A stretch of 47,959 bases of DNA. Source: Planctomycetota bacterium (GTDB lineage: Bacteria > Planctomycetota > Planctomycetia > Planctomycetales > Planctomycetaceae). The notes below the pieces were generated by a model. It did no database searches. It was not told where the DNA came from and saw nothing but the letters and a program-made list of their open reading frames with translations. Positions 8,622 to 18,605 of this stretch are shown here, piece by piece. The stretch lies in NCBI GenBank assembly GCA_027623235.1, contig JAQBVJ010000051.1, forward strand, positions 1 through 47,959, given 5' to 3'. A program made the position numbers and the translations under genes. How positions within the stretch are numbered: position 1 is the first letter of the stretch; each line of letters opens with the position of its first letter.

Positions 8622-8990
8622 GGCCCTGATTTGTCCGTGCCGTTTCGGATGCCTCGCACTGAGGCGATCGGGTTGTGTGGCGACTCCGAGTGGGGACGGT
8701 GTCGCGTGGCCAGGCGAGGATAGTAGACGGACGGCTGTCACGGTTGCCAGCGCCTCGCCCGGTTACGGCGTATCGACCGTTGTCGTTTGATTCTGGCTTC
8801 GACGAAAAAGCCGGTCTTCGAAATTTCGGACGCGGATCGCCGATCGATCACGAGAGGATCCGCCGTTGATTCAGTCGGCAAAACCTCCGTATACTCAAAA
8901 AGTTGTGGCAGGGACGCCATCTCGTTTTTCATCCAACAGGGGCTTGTCGTGCCCGGAATCTCACTTCCGCCGAAGGATCGGTCGCAGTCC
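8622..8990. other. 369-bp divergent intergenic region, crp-like / ROK
   Basis: This region separates the Crp-like regulator (leftward) from the ROK gene (rightward). It holds a plausible rightward promoter at 8866-8895 and a possible GTG start for the ROK gene at 8949. I could not pick out a convincing Crp-type palindrome by eye, and no protein-like frame is present. Confidence 0.55.
8866..8895 (+). promoter_or_regulatory. Probable sigma-70 promoter for the ROK gene
   Basis: TTGATT (8866-8871) and TATACT (8890-8895) are 18 bases apart. The predicted start of transcription near 8902 gives a leader of about 90 bases to the ATG at 8991, or about 47 to the GTG at 8949. Confidence 0.45.
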
Positions 8991-10013
8991 ATGCAGGAAT
9001 TTTTCGTCGGCGTTGACGTTGGAGGAACCAACATCAAAACCGGCGTGGTGACCAGTCGGGGCAAGCCGCTGTCGCACGTTGTTGTGCCGACCGAAGCGGA
9101 AAAAGGCCCCGAGCGAGGTCTCGCGACGATCCGCAGGGCGATCGAACGGGCGGTCGAAGAGAGCCCGGTCCGGATGACGAATATCAAGGCGATTGGTCTT
9201 GCGACGCCGGGAACGCTCGACATTCCCAACGGCATCCTGATGGAGCCGGCGAATCTTCCGAAGTGGCGGAACATTCCCATCCGGCAGCTCATCGCCGATT
9301 ACTACGAAAAGCCGACAGTGCTGCAGAACGATGCCAACGCGGCGGCGTATGGCGAGTTCCTGAGCGGGGCAGGGCAGGGGGCTCACAGCCTGGTCCTGTG
9401 GACTCTCGGAACCGGCGTCGGCTGCGGGTTGATCGTCAACGGGCAGATCATCGAAGGAGCGCATTCGCACGCGGGTGAGTGTGGGTTTCTTTACATCCAG
9501 ATGGAAAATGGACGCCCTTCCGTGACCGGTATGAACGGTGTTCTGGAGGGTTACTGCAGCACGTCAGGGATCACGATCCGTACGAAAGAGGGACTGGCTG
9601 CGGGTCTCGACGCGCCGATTCTGCGAAAGCGGATTGCCGATGGCGAAGATGTCTCGCCGATTCTCGTCGCCGAAGCGGCCGAGTCGGGCGACCCGCTCGC
9701 CATGCAGATTCTGGAAGACACGGCGAGGTTCATGGCGTACGGCACGGCCAATCTGATGCACACGATTGACCCCGATGTGGTTCTCTTCGGGGGCAACATG
9801 AATTTTGGCCGGAACGAAACGGAGCTCGGTCGGAAATTTATCGGGCTGGTGCAGAAAGAAGTCAAAAAGCTGACGTTCCCCGTGCCGGCCGCAAAGGTTC
9901 GCATCGACTATGCAAAGCTGGGTGGCCAGGCGGGATTCATCGGCGCGGGCGGCTGTGCCTGGGCTGTGTTCGGTGCTGAGTCGGAAGCGGCGACACGCGG
10001 GCACGCCATGTGA
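8991..10013 (+). CDS. ROK-family sugar kinase homologue lacking the zinc motif
   Basis: 340 residues from ATG at 8991, placing the phosphate-1 loop GVDVGGTNIKTGVV at residue 5, as in the family. A GTG at 8949 preceded by CAGGGG is a real alternative that adds 14 residues. Other ROK/glucokinase blocks are present: NDANAAAYGEF with the catalytic Asp, LGTGVGCGLIVNG, and VLFGGNMNFG near the C-terminal ATP site. The expected zinc signature (GH, then CxCGxxGCxE) is altered: the His position reads GECGF, and the cysteine loop reads SVTGMNGVLEGY, so no cysteine ligand remains. The fold and ATP site argue for a sugar or sugar-derivative kinase, but the specificity is unclear because the zinc loop shapes the sugar pocket. 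It may be controlled by the divergent Crp-like regulator. Confidence 0.88.
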   Translation: MQEFFVGVDVGGTNIKTGVVTSRGKPLSHVVVPTEAEKGPERGLATIRRAIERAVEESPVRMTNIKAIGLATPGTLDIPNGILMEPANLPKWRNIPIRQLIADYYEKPTVLQNDANAAAYGEFLSGAGQGAHSLVLWTLGTGVGCGLIVNGQIIEGAHSHAGECGFLYIQMENGRPSVTGMNGVLEGYCSTSGITIRTKEGLAAGLDAPILRKRIADGEDVSPILVAEAAESGDPLAMQILEDTARFMAYGTANLMHTIDPDVVLFGGNMNFGRNETELGRKFIGLVQKEVKKLTFPVPAAKVRIDYAKLGGQAGFIGAGGCAWAVFGAESEAATRGHAM

Positions 10014-10080
10014 TTCGTTTTGAAGTTGCAGATTGTTAATCTGAAAGCTGACAAATTGATCCGCGTTGGGAGCGGGGATT

Positions 10081-10098
10081 GTTCCTTCATCAAGGAAC
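10081..10098 (+). other. Small hairpin between the ROK gene and rnc
   Basis: GTTCCTT-CATC-AAGGAAC forms a perfect 7-bp stem with a 4-base loop, 67 bases after the ROK stop. No U-tract follows, so it is not a standard terminator. It could stabilise a 3' end. Confidence 0.4.
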
Positions 10099-10233
10099 CA
10101 CCCCCTCTTTCAACGGAAATCTGTGAGGGCGGTCTGCTGGACCGTCTGCTCTGGTGCGTGGTGATTCGACGAAGGCGGAAGACTTGCTCGTCGCACAATG
10201 CCCCGGTCCTCACGATGACCCGTTGGAGTTGTG

Positions 10234-11013
10234 ATGACAGAGAATCTGCAGGACTCAACCGGCAGCGAAGTCGAACCGGCTGCCGAGGTCGCGAATCCGA
10301 CTCCTGCTGAAAATTCGAAAGACCGCTCGATCGAGGCACGACTGCAGGAGTGCCAGGCGGTGCTGCAGTACTCATTTGCCGACCCTGCGATGCTGAAGCA
10401 GGCACTGACTCACGCGTCGATTTCGTCGACCCGCCTGGCTTCCAACGAGCGACTTGAGTTTCTTGGCGATTCCATCATGGGTGCGGCGGTCTGCGAGGAA
10501 CTCTTCCGGCAGTTTCCCGAGTACCCGGAAGGTGAGCTGACTCGTATCAAATCTTCAGTCGTCAGCCGGCACACTTGCGCGAAGGTGAGCGGCGAACTGA
10601 ATTTCGGCCGGTTCGTGTTCCTTGGAAAAGGATTGGCGATCCACGATCGAATTCCCAGTTCGATTCTTGCGGCTCTGTTCGAGTCGATCATCGCGGCGAT
10701 TTACCTCGATGGTGGGTGGGAGGCGGCTCAGCGTTTTATCCTCAGAGCACTCGGTGGAGAGATCACACGGGCTGCCAGAACATCGAACGGCCAGAACTTC
10801 AAGAGTCAGTTGCAGCAGTTGTCTCAGCAGGACTCGGGAGGCACACCGGTCTACCGTCTGCTCGACGAGAAAGGACCGGACCACTCGAAGTGCTTCGAGG
10901 TGGCCGCGTCGATCGGCTCGAAAGTCTTCCCGTCCGCCTGGGGCGCGAGCAAGAAAGAAGCCGAGCAGAACGCCGCGCAAAAGGCGCTCGAACAACTGAA
11001 ATCGACGGAGTGA
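10234..11013 (+). CDS. rnc: Ribonuclease III with altered metal-site residue
   Basis: 259 residues. ATG at 10234 is preferred over the adjacent GTG at 10231, because GGAG at 10224-10227 is then correctly spaced. A Glu-rich N-terminal extension of about 40 residues precedes the nuclease domain. The signature [10 protein letters not shown] (residues 71-80) keeps the acids equivalent to E. coli E38, E41 and D45. In the second acidic cluster the usual LADxxEA reads LAALFES: the E117 equivalent is Glu150, but the D114 equivalent is Ala147. A double-stranded-RNA-binding domain occupies about 187-257 ([31 protein letters not shown]). The enzyme processes rRNA precursors and structured mRNAs in the cytoplasm. 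It converges with the mannonate dehydratase gene 78 bp downstream. Confidence 0.94.
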   Translation: MTENLQDSTGSEVEPAAEVANPTPAENSKDRSIEARLQECQAVLQYSFADPAMLKQALTHASISSTRLASNERLEFLGDSIMGAAVCEELFRQFPEYPEGELTRIKSSVVSRHTCAKVSGELNFGRFVFLGKGLAIHDRIPSSILAALFESIIAAIYLDGGWEAAQRFILRALGGEITRAARTSNGQNFKSQLQQLSQQDSGGTPVYRLLDEKGPDHSKCFEVAASIGSKVFPSAWGASKKEAEQNAAQKALEQLKSTE

Positions 11014-11091
11014 TCCAGATTCGGGATGGCGAGGCTCCTGCCGCGCCGCAGGCGCATCGAGTGCCGAAGCGAATCGAGCCCGACCGCAACC

Positions 11092-12072
11092 TTACTCGGT
11101 CGCCTGAAGCAAACCTCGAATATAGCCGTACGCGAAGAGCCGGCCGAGCATCGTGTAACCCGGCTCGCCGTCGTCCTCGCCGACCAGTTGCGGCACGTGG
11201 TCCGGTCGGATCGGGCCGTCGAAGCCGACCTCTCGATACGCTCGCACGGCGGCGGCCATGTCCGTTTTGCCGTTGTCGTGAAACGATTCTGTGAAGCATT
11301 CCGCAGTGCCGGTCACGTCGCGAAAGTGGACGTACTTGATGTGTGCTCCCAGCCGCCGAATGGCATCGGGGATGTCGACTCCCATTTCCGCGAAAGTGCC
11401 CTGACAGAAACAGACGCCGTTTGCCGGGCTCGCCACGAGCTGCACCAGCCGTTCGAAATTCTCGACGCTGTTCATGATCCGGGGCCGGCCGAGCAGTACG
11501 TCCAGCGGCGGATCGTCGGGGTGCATCGCGAGTTCGACACCTGCCTCCTCGGCGACAGGGACGATTTCGTTGAGCAGCCGTTCGAGGTTCTCCCACAGCT
11601 CCGCATGAGTCAGGCCGGTGCCGTCGAGACCGTCTTCGCTGCCGCCTCCGTCGTGAGTCCCCGCTCCATCGTGACCGAGCAGCACCGACTGCTGCACAAC
11701 GCTCAGGTCAAACTGCGTCACCTTCGCCCCGCCGCGTGCCGGTACGTCGAGCTTCGTGCGGACCCAGTCAGTTCCTGCCATGAAGTTGTAGCAGAGCACG
11801 GGGATGCCGAGGTCGCCCATCATTCGAATGAGGTCCTTCAATTCGGCAAGCTCCCGACCGTCGTCGTCCCGGCCGACGATCTGCCGCTCGATGGGCAGGT
11901 AACCTTCGATCACGGACAGCTCAAGCCCGGCGGCTTCGACTTCCTTCTTGACCGCGATCAGTGCCGCCGGGTCCGGTCCGTGATGGCGAGTGACAAAGTG
12001 CGTGACTCCGCACTGCGCGGCGAGCTGCAGATTCTCCGCGGACATTGGTGTGAGAACAGTCGCGAGTTTCAT
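11092..12072 (-). CDS. uxuA: Mannonate dehydratase (UxuA family)
   Basis: 326 residues from ATG at 12072 ([18 protein letters not shown]), where the TIM barrel begins; the 57 codons upstream are not family-like. Hallmarks are HPDDPP (metal and substrate site), [21 protein letters not shown] and RPDHVPQL. The family removes water from D-mannonate to give 2-keto-3-deoxygluconate, the entry of hexuronates into the Entner-Doudoroff route. The protein is shorter than E. coli UxuA (394 residues), like many non-enteric members, so activity on a related sugar acid is possible. No other glucuronate-pathway gene is adjacent. It is divergent from the PQQ-repeat gene across 203 bp and is probably a single-gene transcript. 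Confidence 0.88.
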   Translation of the reverse strand: MKLATVLTPMSAENLQLAAQCGVTHFVTRHHGPDPAALIAVKKEVEAAGLELSVIEGYLPIERQIVGRDDDGRELAELKDLIRMMGDLGIPVLCYNFMAGTDWVRTKLDVPARGGAKVTQFDLSVVQQSVLLGHDGAGTHDGGGSEDGLDGTGLTHAELWENLERLLNEIVPVAEEAGVELAMHPDDPPLDVLLGRPRIMNSVENFERLVQLVASPANGVCFCQGTFAEMGVDIPDAIRRLGAHIKYVHFRDVTGTAECFTESFHDNGKTDMAAAVRAYREVGFDGPIRPDHVPQLVGEDDGEPGYTMLGRLFAYGYIRGLLQATE

Positions 12073-12275
12073 GAGTGGTTTCCGGTTGAGGCGTCTGTCC
12101 GTATGACCCGGGATGGGCCGTTGTCTCCCGATCTGCTTTGCAGGGATTCCGGGAAGACAACTGTAGATCGTACCGCGAGTCAAGCGCCGCCGGTTTCGCA
12201 TGTCCTCTGCTGACCCGATCGGATATCCTCGCCCGGTTGTCACCGCGCCTGTGTGAGGCTCTCAGAGAGACGCAG

Positions 12276-15200
12276 ATGAGCTGGTTTTTTGATCGACGAA
12301 TCGTGCTGACGGTCCTCCTGTGCGGAGTGTCTTTGCTGTCGTGCGGCTTCGCGCAGGAAGACGAAGCGGAGGAGCTCGCCGCGCCGGGAGCGCTGCTGAA
12401 TCCGCTGGCCCATCAGTGGGAGTCGCCAACTGACCAGGCGGTCAACCGGGAACAGTTTCTGAAGCTCAACCGGGCGATGCAGCTCATTCGAAGCAGCGAG
12501 CCAGCAAACGTGCCGTGGGCGGACGTGCTGGAGCCGCTTCAGTCTGTGCTCGATTCGACGGCGGCCGATTCTTATCTGCAGTTGGGGCAGCCGGACGCCG
12601 GTGGTCTCACGACGGTCAGGCCGCGCGACGTGTCGACTCCACTTTTCAGCATGAAACACGTGGTCGAGCAGCTGATTCGGTCGCTCCCGCCCGAAGGCCT
12701 GCGTGCGTACGAGCAGTTTTACGGGACCGCTGCGAAGGCGCTTTTGAAGGAAGCGCTTCGCTCCGGGACGCTCGACGATTTGCGAATCGTCACACAGAGA
12801 TATTTCCAGACGGCGGCGGGAAACGAGGCCGCCTTACGATTGGGCATCGCCGCTCTGGATCAGCAAAAACCGTTTACGGCGATTCAGAGTTTCGAGCGGC
12901 TGCGGCGCGAGTCGCCTCGGCGAGCACAGTGGGAGCCGCTCCTGACACTCAACACAGCGGCCGCGTGGATCGCGGTCGGGCGCGACGATCAGGCAGAGCA
13001 GACGGTCGAGGAGCTGCGGTCGTTTCTCGTGGCGAACCCTCAGCTCCGCGCGCGGTTGCCCGAGTTCGCAAAACTGCCTGACGCAGAGTTCTACGCAAAG
13101 CTTCGCGAGACCGTACCGGAGTCCCTGCTTGCCGACGCAGCGCCGCGCGACTGGACGCACTTTCTGGCAACCCCGTCGCGAAGCATCCGCGCTGATCGGG
13201 TCAATCCGGTCGCCGTTTCGCTCTGGGAATCCTCAACGACGGGCTTCGATGAGAAGCCCTCGGCCGAGCAGCTCGACGAGTACTCGCCGTTGCAGATTGA
13301 GCGCGACCAGGACTTCACGATTCCCGAAACGCGAATGCAGATGGCGGCGGCGATGCAGGCTGACCTGGCGTTTCTGAATGCCGAGGCCGAGCAACTGCAC
13401 AACTGGCCGATTCCGGCGATGCATCCGCTGGTGACGAAAGACCGCGTTCTGTTTCGGACGCAGAGTCGTGTCCGTTGCGTAGACATTCTGACGGGCCAGG
13501 TCGTGTGGGAGACCTTCACTGACGATCCGGCGTGGGCGGATCTGTTTGATGTCGAGGCCTCGCAGGCTTTGTCGATCCGGCTGCCGCGCGAGCCGATCTG
13601 GTCTCCGATGAACCGTTTCCAGCACGCGCTGATCAAACAGCGGACTCAGGTCGATCGGACGAGCGGCACGCTGACGACCGACGGAGAGCGAGTGTACTTC
13701 GTGACGGAATCCGGCGTCCCCGATCGGATGATCGCCCTCGCCCAGCGCGAGTCGGTTCGAGCCTCGCCGCTTCGCTGGAACACTCTTTGCGCGGCGGATG
13801 TCGAAACCGGTGAGGTCGTCTGGGAGCTCGGCGGGCCACACGGTGAGCGGGAACTCGCGTTCGGGGGAAGTTTTTTCCTTGGCGCACCCATCAGTGTCGA
13901 TGGCGTTCTGTACGGGCTCGCCGAAGAAGACGCGTCCGTCCGGCTCGTGTGTCTCGACCCGGTGACGGGAGAAAGGAAATGGTGGCAGACGATCGCTCGT
14001 CCGATCGCGTCGGTTGAGCACGAAGCAATTCGCCGGGTCGGCGGAGATTCACCCACGCTGGCGGAAGGATTGCTCCTTTGTCCCACTTCGTCGGGACTGG
14101 TCGCGGCGTTCGATCCGCAAATGCGGCGTTTCGTCTGGACGCACCGATACGACAGTGGCGTGCCGCAGCCGGTCCAGTCGTCGCGAGTCGCGATGGGCAT
14201 TCCGATCAGCATCAACATGAGTCTGGTTGAAAGCAGCGATCGCTGGCAGGAAAGTTGCGTGCTGAGCGCGAATGGGCGAGTCGTGCTGTCGCCGCTGGAC
14301 TCCGACGAGCTGATCTGTCTCGACCTTCTGACCGGGAACGTTCTCTGGAAACAGCCTCGCGGCGCGGGTTTGTTTGTCGCCTGCCTGTCGGAAAAGCACG
14401 TCGTCGTGGTTGAGCCGGAAGGCGTCCGTGGCATCCTGCTCGAAAATGGAAAGACCGACTGGTTCACAGCGCTGGAAGGTCGAGGCCCGACGGGGCGAGG
14501 TCTGCACGATGGCGAGAAATATCATCTGCCCGTTCTCGTTCGCACCGGCGAATCTCCCGCGCACTCACTGATCGCGTCGCCGTCCCGCGGAGCCATCCTC
14601 ACGATTGAACTGGCGACTGGCCGAATTCTTGCCGGGACGACCGTCGCAAAAGGTCAGCGGATTGGCAATCTCGCGGCGGCTCACGGAGTCCTCGTGTCTC
14701 AGCAGGCCGGATCGGTGCTGGCTTTCGAGTCGTTCGACGCGGTGGAATTACGGATCGCCACTCGACTCAAAGAGAATCCGGAAGATGGTGCGGCGCTGGC
14801 GATGCGCGGGCGAATGCGACTCCACCACGGGAACACGCAGGACGGTCTCGACGATCTGGCGCGGGCGATTCAGCTCGACGCGGGAGCTGAGGTTCAACAG
14901 GACTATGTCGAAGCCGTGCTCGAAGAACTCCGCAACGGCCGCATCGACTCGGACAAGGCGCTCGCGCGGCTCAGCCAGGTGCCGCTGGGCGACAGGTATC
15001 AGCTCGTGCTGGACCGGGTTCACGCCGAGTCGCTGGAGCGGGACGGACGGCTGGTCGCCGCGTTCGACGCGTACCTCGCGCTGGCACGGCGAATTGAGAA
15101 TCTAAAGTCCAACGAAACTCATACGACCGATGGGGTGACGATGGGGCTGCGCCGCTGGATCGGTTCACGGCTGTCCGCGCTGCACTCGCGAGCCGGGACG

Positions 15201-17039
15201 ACGCCGGATTTGCTGGCCGAGATGGAAAAGCGAATCGTCGCGGCGACTCGGCCCGTGCCTGCCGCTGATCCAAACCCGAAAGGCTCTGCGAAACCGGACG
15301 CGGGCAATGGCGATCCGGGCAATGGCGATCCGGGTAATGGCGGCGACGAGGCGGCCGCGCTGCGATTCTGGCTTGAGCTGTTTGCCTGGCACGAGAGTGC
15401 GGACGGGATCCGCCTGGAGCTCGCTTCGCTGCTCGACCCGGACGGCGACTTTCTCGAAGTGGAACAGCTTCTTGCGAGTACATCCAACGGCGGGGGTGAG
15501 CTCGCCTGGCAGTCAATGAACCGGCTTCTGGATCACTGGGCCAGTCCTCCCAACTCGGGAGCGGCTCTGGCTGCACTGCCTCAATTTGAAGCACGTTTTG
15601 GTGCCCGGGCGGTCAGCCACGCGGCGGTCCTGCGGGAACGCAAAGCACTTCGCGACGCGACGGGACAGACGCAATGGCCGGATTCGGAACCGGTCGTGAC
15701 TGCCGCTCAAAAATTCTCCCGGCACTTCGAGAGGTTCCCGGTTCCGGTCATCGGCGAACTTTCGCCGGCGATCGACGGGTGGTCGTTCGAAGTCAACCTG
15801 ACGCTCGGCCTGCTCGTGGGACGAGACTCGCTTGGCCGTGACCGCTGGGGAGTTCGACTGGCCGAAGAAGGCGGCCGCCTGGACGGAGTTCATCCCGGCA
15901 CGCTGTCACTGCTGAGTTCCGGGCACACCATTGCCGTCGGCATCGGCAGTCAGTTTGTCGTGTTTGATATTTCCGGCCCGAGTCCGACGGAGTTGTGGCG
16001 CGACGGCTTTTCGAATGGAGAGCATCGTCCGGTCTTTCTGATGGCGCAGCGAGGCAAGCTCGGAGTCTTCCGGCTGAACGATGGCAACGGTCGCTCGATT
16101 GGATCCCTGGACCTCGTGACCAGCGAGTACGTCGTTTATCGCAAGCGGTCGTCGCTGATCGTCAGTCGCCTGAACACGGGCGAGGTCGTCTGGCAGCGGG
16201 CAAGCATCGACCCCAACGCGACGCTGATCGGTGATGACCAGCGGATCGTCCTGATTCACGAAGGCAACGAGTCTGCGGAAGTGTTTCGGCTTTTCGACGG
16301 CCGTCCGGTCACCACGACCCGGTTTCCGGCCGGCGCTGCGGCAAGGCTGGTTGCCAGTGTCGGGGCGGACCCGGTCATGTGGGTTTCGCAGAATTTTGCG
16401 AGGTACCTCGTTCGGTTCGACTCGCTCACAGGAGAAGCTGTCTGGACTCACAAGTACTCAAACAATTCGCTGTTCCGCCCGATCGAGAATCGCCTCGTGG
16501 CAGTCGGTGAACCTGACGGCACATTCCAGTTCCGCGACGTGGTCAGCGGTGAGGCCGTTATCGAAACAAAGTCCGAGCCGTTTCAGAATCTCGTCGCGAT
16601 GCACATCCTGCCGATTCGTGACGGCTTCGTTGTCTTCAAAGCGGTGGCTCCCCAGGACCCGCAGATTTTTCCGGCACCCCTCAGCGCGCTGGGTTCGGCA
16701 CAGCACCGGATCGGTGGGTCGGCTTTCGCGGTCAGCCGATCAACGGGAAAGATTCTCTGGTCCCGGGAGATGCCGGATTTGCTGCTGAGCCTCGATCAGG
16801 CACGCGATCTGCCTGTCTTTGTCCTTGCGTGCGAGCGGCGACTCATCACTCCGACGCAGTTCGGCACCGAAGGTTTCCTGGTCGCAGTCCTCGATTCCCG
16901 TACCGGCAAGACACTCTTCGAGCAGACGCTCACCCAGTCGACACGAGCTTACCGCACGAGCGTCGCTCCGGATGGACCTCAGATCGACGTCGCATTTGAC
17001 CGATTGACCGTCACGCTCGATTATGCGGCTCCGAAGTAA
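12276..17039 (+). CDS. Giant secreted PQQ-like beta-propeller/TPR protein
   Basis: 1587 residues from ATG at 12276. The N-terminus [20 protein letters not shown] followed by LSCGFAQ is a signal peptide, with LLSC as a possible lipobox. Residues of about 40-330 are helical and TPR-like. PQQ-type blades then appear: [47 protein letters not shown] and [15 protein letters not shown] second TPR-like stretch near 840-900 ([20 protein letters not shown]) leads to a Gly/Asn/Asp linker at about 1009-1022. A further propeller follows ([43 protein letters not shown]). Such proteins are common in planctomycetes as outer-membrane or periplasmic scaffolds. The repeats resemble quinoprotein dehydrogenase blades but I see no catalytic motif. 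The gene is followed by the dipeptidase gene after 59 bp, so co-transcription is possible. Confidence 0.9.
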   Translation: MSWFFDRRIVLTVLLCGVSLLSCGFAQEDEAEELAAPGALLNPLAHQWESPTDQAVNREQFLKLNRAMQLIRSSEPANVPWADVLEPLQSVLDSTAADSYLQLGQPDAGGLTTVRPRDVSTPLFSMKHVVEQLIRSLPPEGLRAYEQFYGTAAKALLKEALRSGTLDDLRIVTQRYFQTAAGNEAALRLGIAALDQQKPFTAIQSFERLRRESPRRAQWEPLLTLNTAAAWIAVGRDDQAEQTVEELRSFLVANPQLRARLPEFAKLPDAEFYAKLRETVPESLLADAAPRDWTHFLATPSRSIRADRVNPVAVSLWESSTTGFDEKPSAEQLDEYSPLQIERDQDFTIPETRMQMAAAMQADLAFLNAEAEQLHNWPIPAMHPLVTKDRVLFRTQSRVRCVDILTGQVVWETFTDDPAWADLFDVEASQALSIRLPREPIWSPMNRFQHALIKQRTQVDRTSGTLTTDGERVYFVTESGVPDRMIALAQRESVRASPLRWNTLCAADVETGEVVWELGGPHGERELAFGGSFFLGAPISVDGVLYGLAEEDASVRLVCLDPVTGERKWWQTIARPIASVEHEAIRRVGGDSPTLAEGLLLCPTSSGLVAAFDPQMRRFVWTHRYDSGVPQPVQSSRVAMGIPISINMSLVESSDRWQESCVLSANGRVVLSPLDSDELICLDLLTGNVLWKQPRGAGLFVACLSEKHVVVVEPEGVRGILLENGKTDWFTALEGRGPTGRGLHDGEKYHLPVLVRTGESPAHSLIASPSRGAILTIELATGRILAGTTVAKGQRIGNLAAAHGVLVSQQAGSVLAFESFDAVELRIATRLKENPEDGAALAMRGRMRLHHGNTQDGLDDLARAIQLDAGAEVQQDYVEAVLEELRNGRIDSDKALARLSQVPLGDRYQLVLDRVHAESLERDGRLVAAFDAYLALARRIENLKSNETHTTDGVTMGLRRWIGSRLSALHSRAGTTPDLLAEMEKRIVAATRPVPAADPNPKGSAKPDAGNGDPGNGDPGNGGDEAAALRFWLELFAWHESADGIRLELASLLDPDGDFLEVEQLLASTSNGGGELAWQSMNRLLDHWASPPNSGAALAALPQFEARFGARAVSHAAVLRERKALRDATGQTQWPDSEPVVTAAQKFSRHFERFPVPVIGELSPAIDGWSFEVNLTLGLLVGRDSLGRDRWGVRLAEEGGRLDGVHPGTLSLLSSGHTIAVGIGSQFVVFDISGPSPTELWRDGFSNGEHRPVFLMAQRGKLGVFRLNDGNGRSIGSLDLVTSEYVVYRKRSSLIVSRLNTGEVVWQRASIDPNATLIGDDQRIVLIHEGNESAEVFRLFDGRPVTTTRFPAGAAARLVASVGADPVMWVSQNFARYLVRFDSLTGEAVWTHKYSNNSLFRPIENRLVAVGEPDGTFQFRDVVSGEAVIETKSEPFQNLVAMHILPIRDGFVVFKAVAPQDPQIFPAPLSALGSAQHRIGGSAFAVSRSTGKILWSREMPDLLLSLDQARDLPVFVLACERRLITPTQFGTEGFLVAVLDSRTGKTLFEQTLTQSTRAYRTSVAPDGPQIDVAFDRLTVTLDYAAPK
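15303..15342 (+). repeat. In-frame 15-bp tandem repeat (GNGDP linker)
   Basis: GGCAATGGCGATCCG occurs twice exactly, followed by a third partial copy with a synonymous C-to-T change. It encodes [14 protein letters not shown] inside the giant propeller protein and probably acts as a flexible, possibly length-variable linker. Confidence 0.85.
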
Positions 17040-17098
17040 GGCGAGCATCCCATAACTCGAAGTCCGCCTTGTCGAATTCACACGAACGGAGTCTCCCA

Positions 17099-18463
17099 GT
17101 GCAGGACGTCCTCGATTTTCTAAACGCCAATCGCGACCAGGCTGTCGAACAGCTCGCTCAGCTGCTTCGTATTCCTTCCGTGAGTGCCGACTCGGCGTTT
17201 CTGCCTCACATGACGGCCGCGGCTGAGTTTGTGCACAACGCCCTCTGTGAAGCCGGGCTCGATGCGGAAATCATTCCGACCGCCGGCCACTCGATCGTTT
17301 ACGGCGAGTGGACCAAAGCCGAAGGTGAACCGACGGCACTCATCTACGGACACTACGACGTCCAGCCACCGGACCCGCTCGACCTGTGGACGACGCCCGC
17401 TTTCGAACCGGACGTCCGCGACGGCTGCATCTGGGCACGCGGCGCGACGGACGACAAAGGGCAGTTGTGGACTCACGTGCTGTCGGTCGCGGCCTGGCTG
17501 AAGGCACACGGATCGCTGCCGGTCAACGTGAAGTTTGTCATCGAGGGTGAAGAAGAAGTCGGCAGCAACAACCTCGACCACTTCCTTGAGTCGAACAAAG
17601 AGAAGCTGAAATGCGACGTCGCCGTCGTGAGCGACACGAGCCAGTACGCTCCAGGAATGCCGGCGATCACGTACGGTCTGCGAGGCATCCTGGCCTGTGA
17701 AGTCACGCTGACCGGCCCGAACCGCGATCTGCATAGCGGCGTTTTTGGCGGCTCGGTGATCAACCCGGTCAATGCTTTGTGCGGTCTGATCGGCAAACTT
17801 CACGATGAGTCCGGTCGCATTCAGGTGCCGGGTTTTTACGACGACGTCAAGCCGCTCACCGATGGCGAGCGGGCTGAGTTCGCCTCGCTGCCTCACGATG
17901 AGGCCGCTTACCTGGCCGATCTCGGCATGAGCTCCGTCTGGGGCGAACACGGTTTCACGACGCTCGAACGCCGCTGGGCCCGGCCGACCTGCGACGTCAA
18001 CGGCATCTTCGGCGGCTACACCGGCGAGGGGCCGAAGACGATCGTCCCGTCGAAGGCGACCGCAAAAATCACATGTCGGCTTGTCCCCGATCAGGATCCG
18101 CACGCGTTGACAGAGGCTTTGCGAAAGTTCTTCGAACAAAACCTGCCGCCCGGCATCTCAATGAAATTCACGACGGCTCACGGAGGCAAACCGTCAATCG
18201 CCGACCTGGAAAGCCCCTACATGGCCGCAGCAAAGTCGGCCATCGAAAAGGGCTTCGGCACGGCACCCGTCATGATTCGCGAGGGTGGTTCCATTCCCGT
18301 TGTGGCGAGTTTCGATCAGATTCTCGGCGTCGACACGCTGCTGCTCGGCTGGGGCCAGAACAGCGACAACCTCCACAGTCCGAACGAGCATTTTTCAATC
18401 GAGGACTTCCACAAAGGAGCTCTCGCCAGCGCGTGTCTGTGGAGCGAACTCGCAGCCGGCTGA
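17099..18463 (+). CDS. M20-family dipeptidase
   Basis: 454 residues from GTG at 17099, chosen because CGGAG lies 7 bases upstream; a TTG at 17069 in the same frame has no ribosome site. The dinuclear-zinc ligands of the M20 family are all visible: [28 protein letters not shown] (catalytic Glu and metal Glu), VSDTSQ and the late [11 protein letters not shown]. The lid/dimerisation domain sits between about 180 and 340 ([18 protein letters not shown]). Length and motifs match the M20A/CNDP-like cytosolic dipeptidases rather than ArgE. It has no signal peptide, so it likely acts on imported peptides in the cytoplasm. It lies between the PQQ protein gene and serS on the same strand. Confidence 0.93.
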   Translation: MQDVLDFLNANRDQAVEQLAQLLRIPSVSADSAFLPHMTAAAEFVHNALCEAGLDAEIIPTAGHSIVYGEWTKAEGEPTALIYGHYDVQPPDPLDLWTTPAFEPDVRDGCIWARGATDDKGQLWTHVLSVAAWLKAHGSLPVNVKFVIEGEEEVGSNNLDHFLESNKEKLKCDVAVVSDTSQYAPGMPAITYGLRGILACEVTLTGPNRDLHSGVFGGSVINPVNALCGLIGKLHDESGRIQVPGFYDDVKPLTDGERAEFASLPHDEAAYLADLGMSSVWGEHGFTTLERRWARPTCDVNGIFGGYTGEGPKTIVPSKATAKITCRLVPDQDPHALTEALRKFFEQNLPPGISMKFTTAHGGKPSIADLESPYMAAAKSAIEKGFGTAPVMIREGGSIPVVASFDQILGVDTLLLGWGQNSDNLHSPNEHFSIEDFHKGALASACLWSELAAG

Positions 18464-18568
18464 CGAAAACCGGGCCATCTTTCGAGGTCGACGGTGACTC
18501 GATAAACTCCGCCGCTTTTGCGGGACTCCCGCGTAACGTGCGCGGCAACGCACCACTCTTGCTGACTC

Positions 18569-18586
18569 GGTGCGTCGCGACGCACC
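18569..18586. repeat. Perfect 18-bp palindrome before serS
   Basis: GGTGCGTCGCGACGCACC is its own reverse complement and ends 19 bases before the serS ATG. It could form a 9-bp cruciform or RNA stem without a loop, or serve as a dimeric protein site. No canonical ribosome site lies between it and the start codon. Confidence 0.85.
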
Positions 18587-18605
18587 CTACTGAGACACAA
18601 CGAAA

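Noticed and set aside
11026..12213. Long open frame (395 codons) on the plus strand
   Set aside because: It is antisense to the mannonate dehydratase gene, whose motifs are unmistakable; the translation has no domain or signal features.
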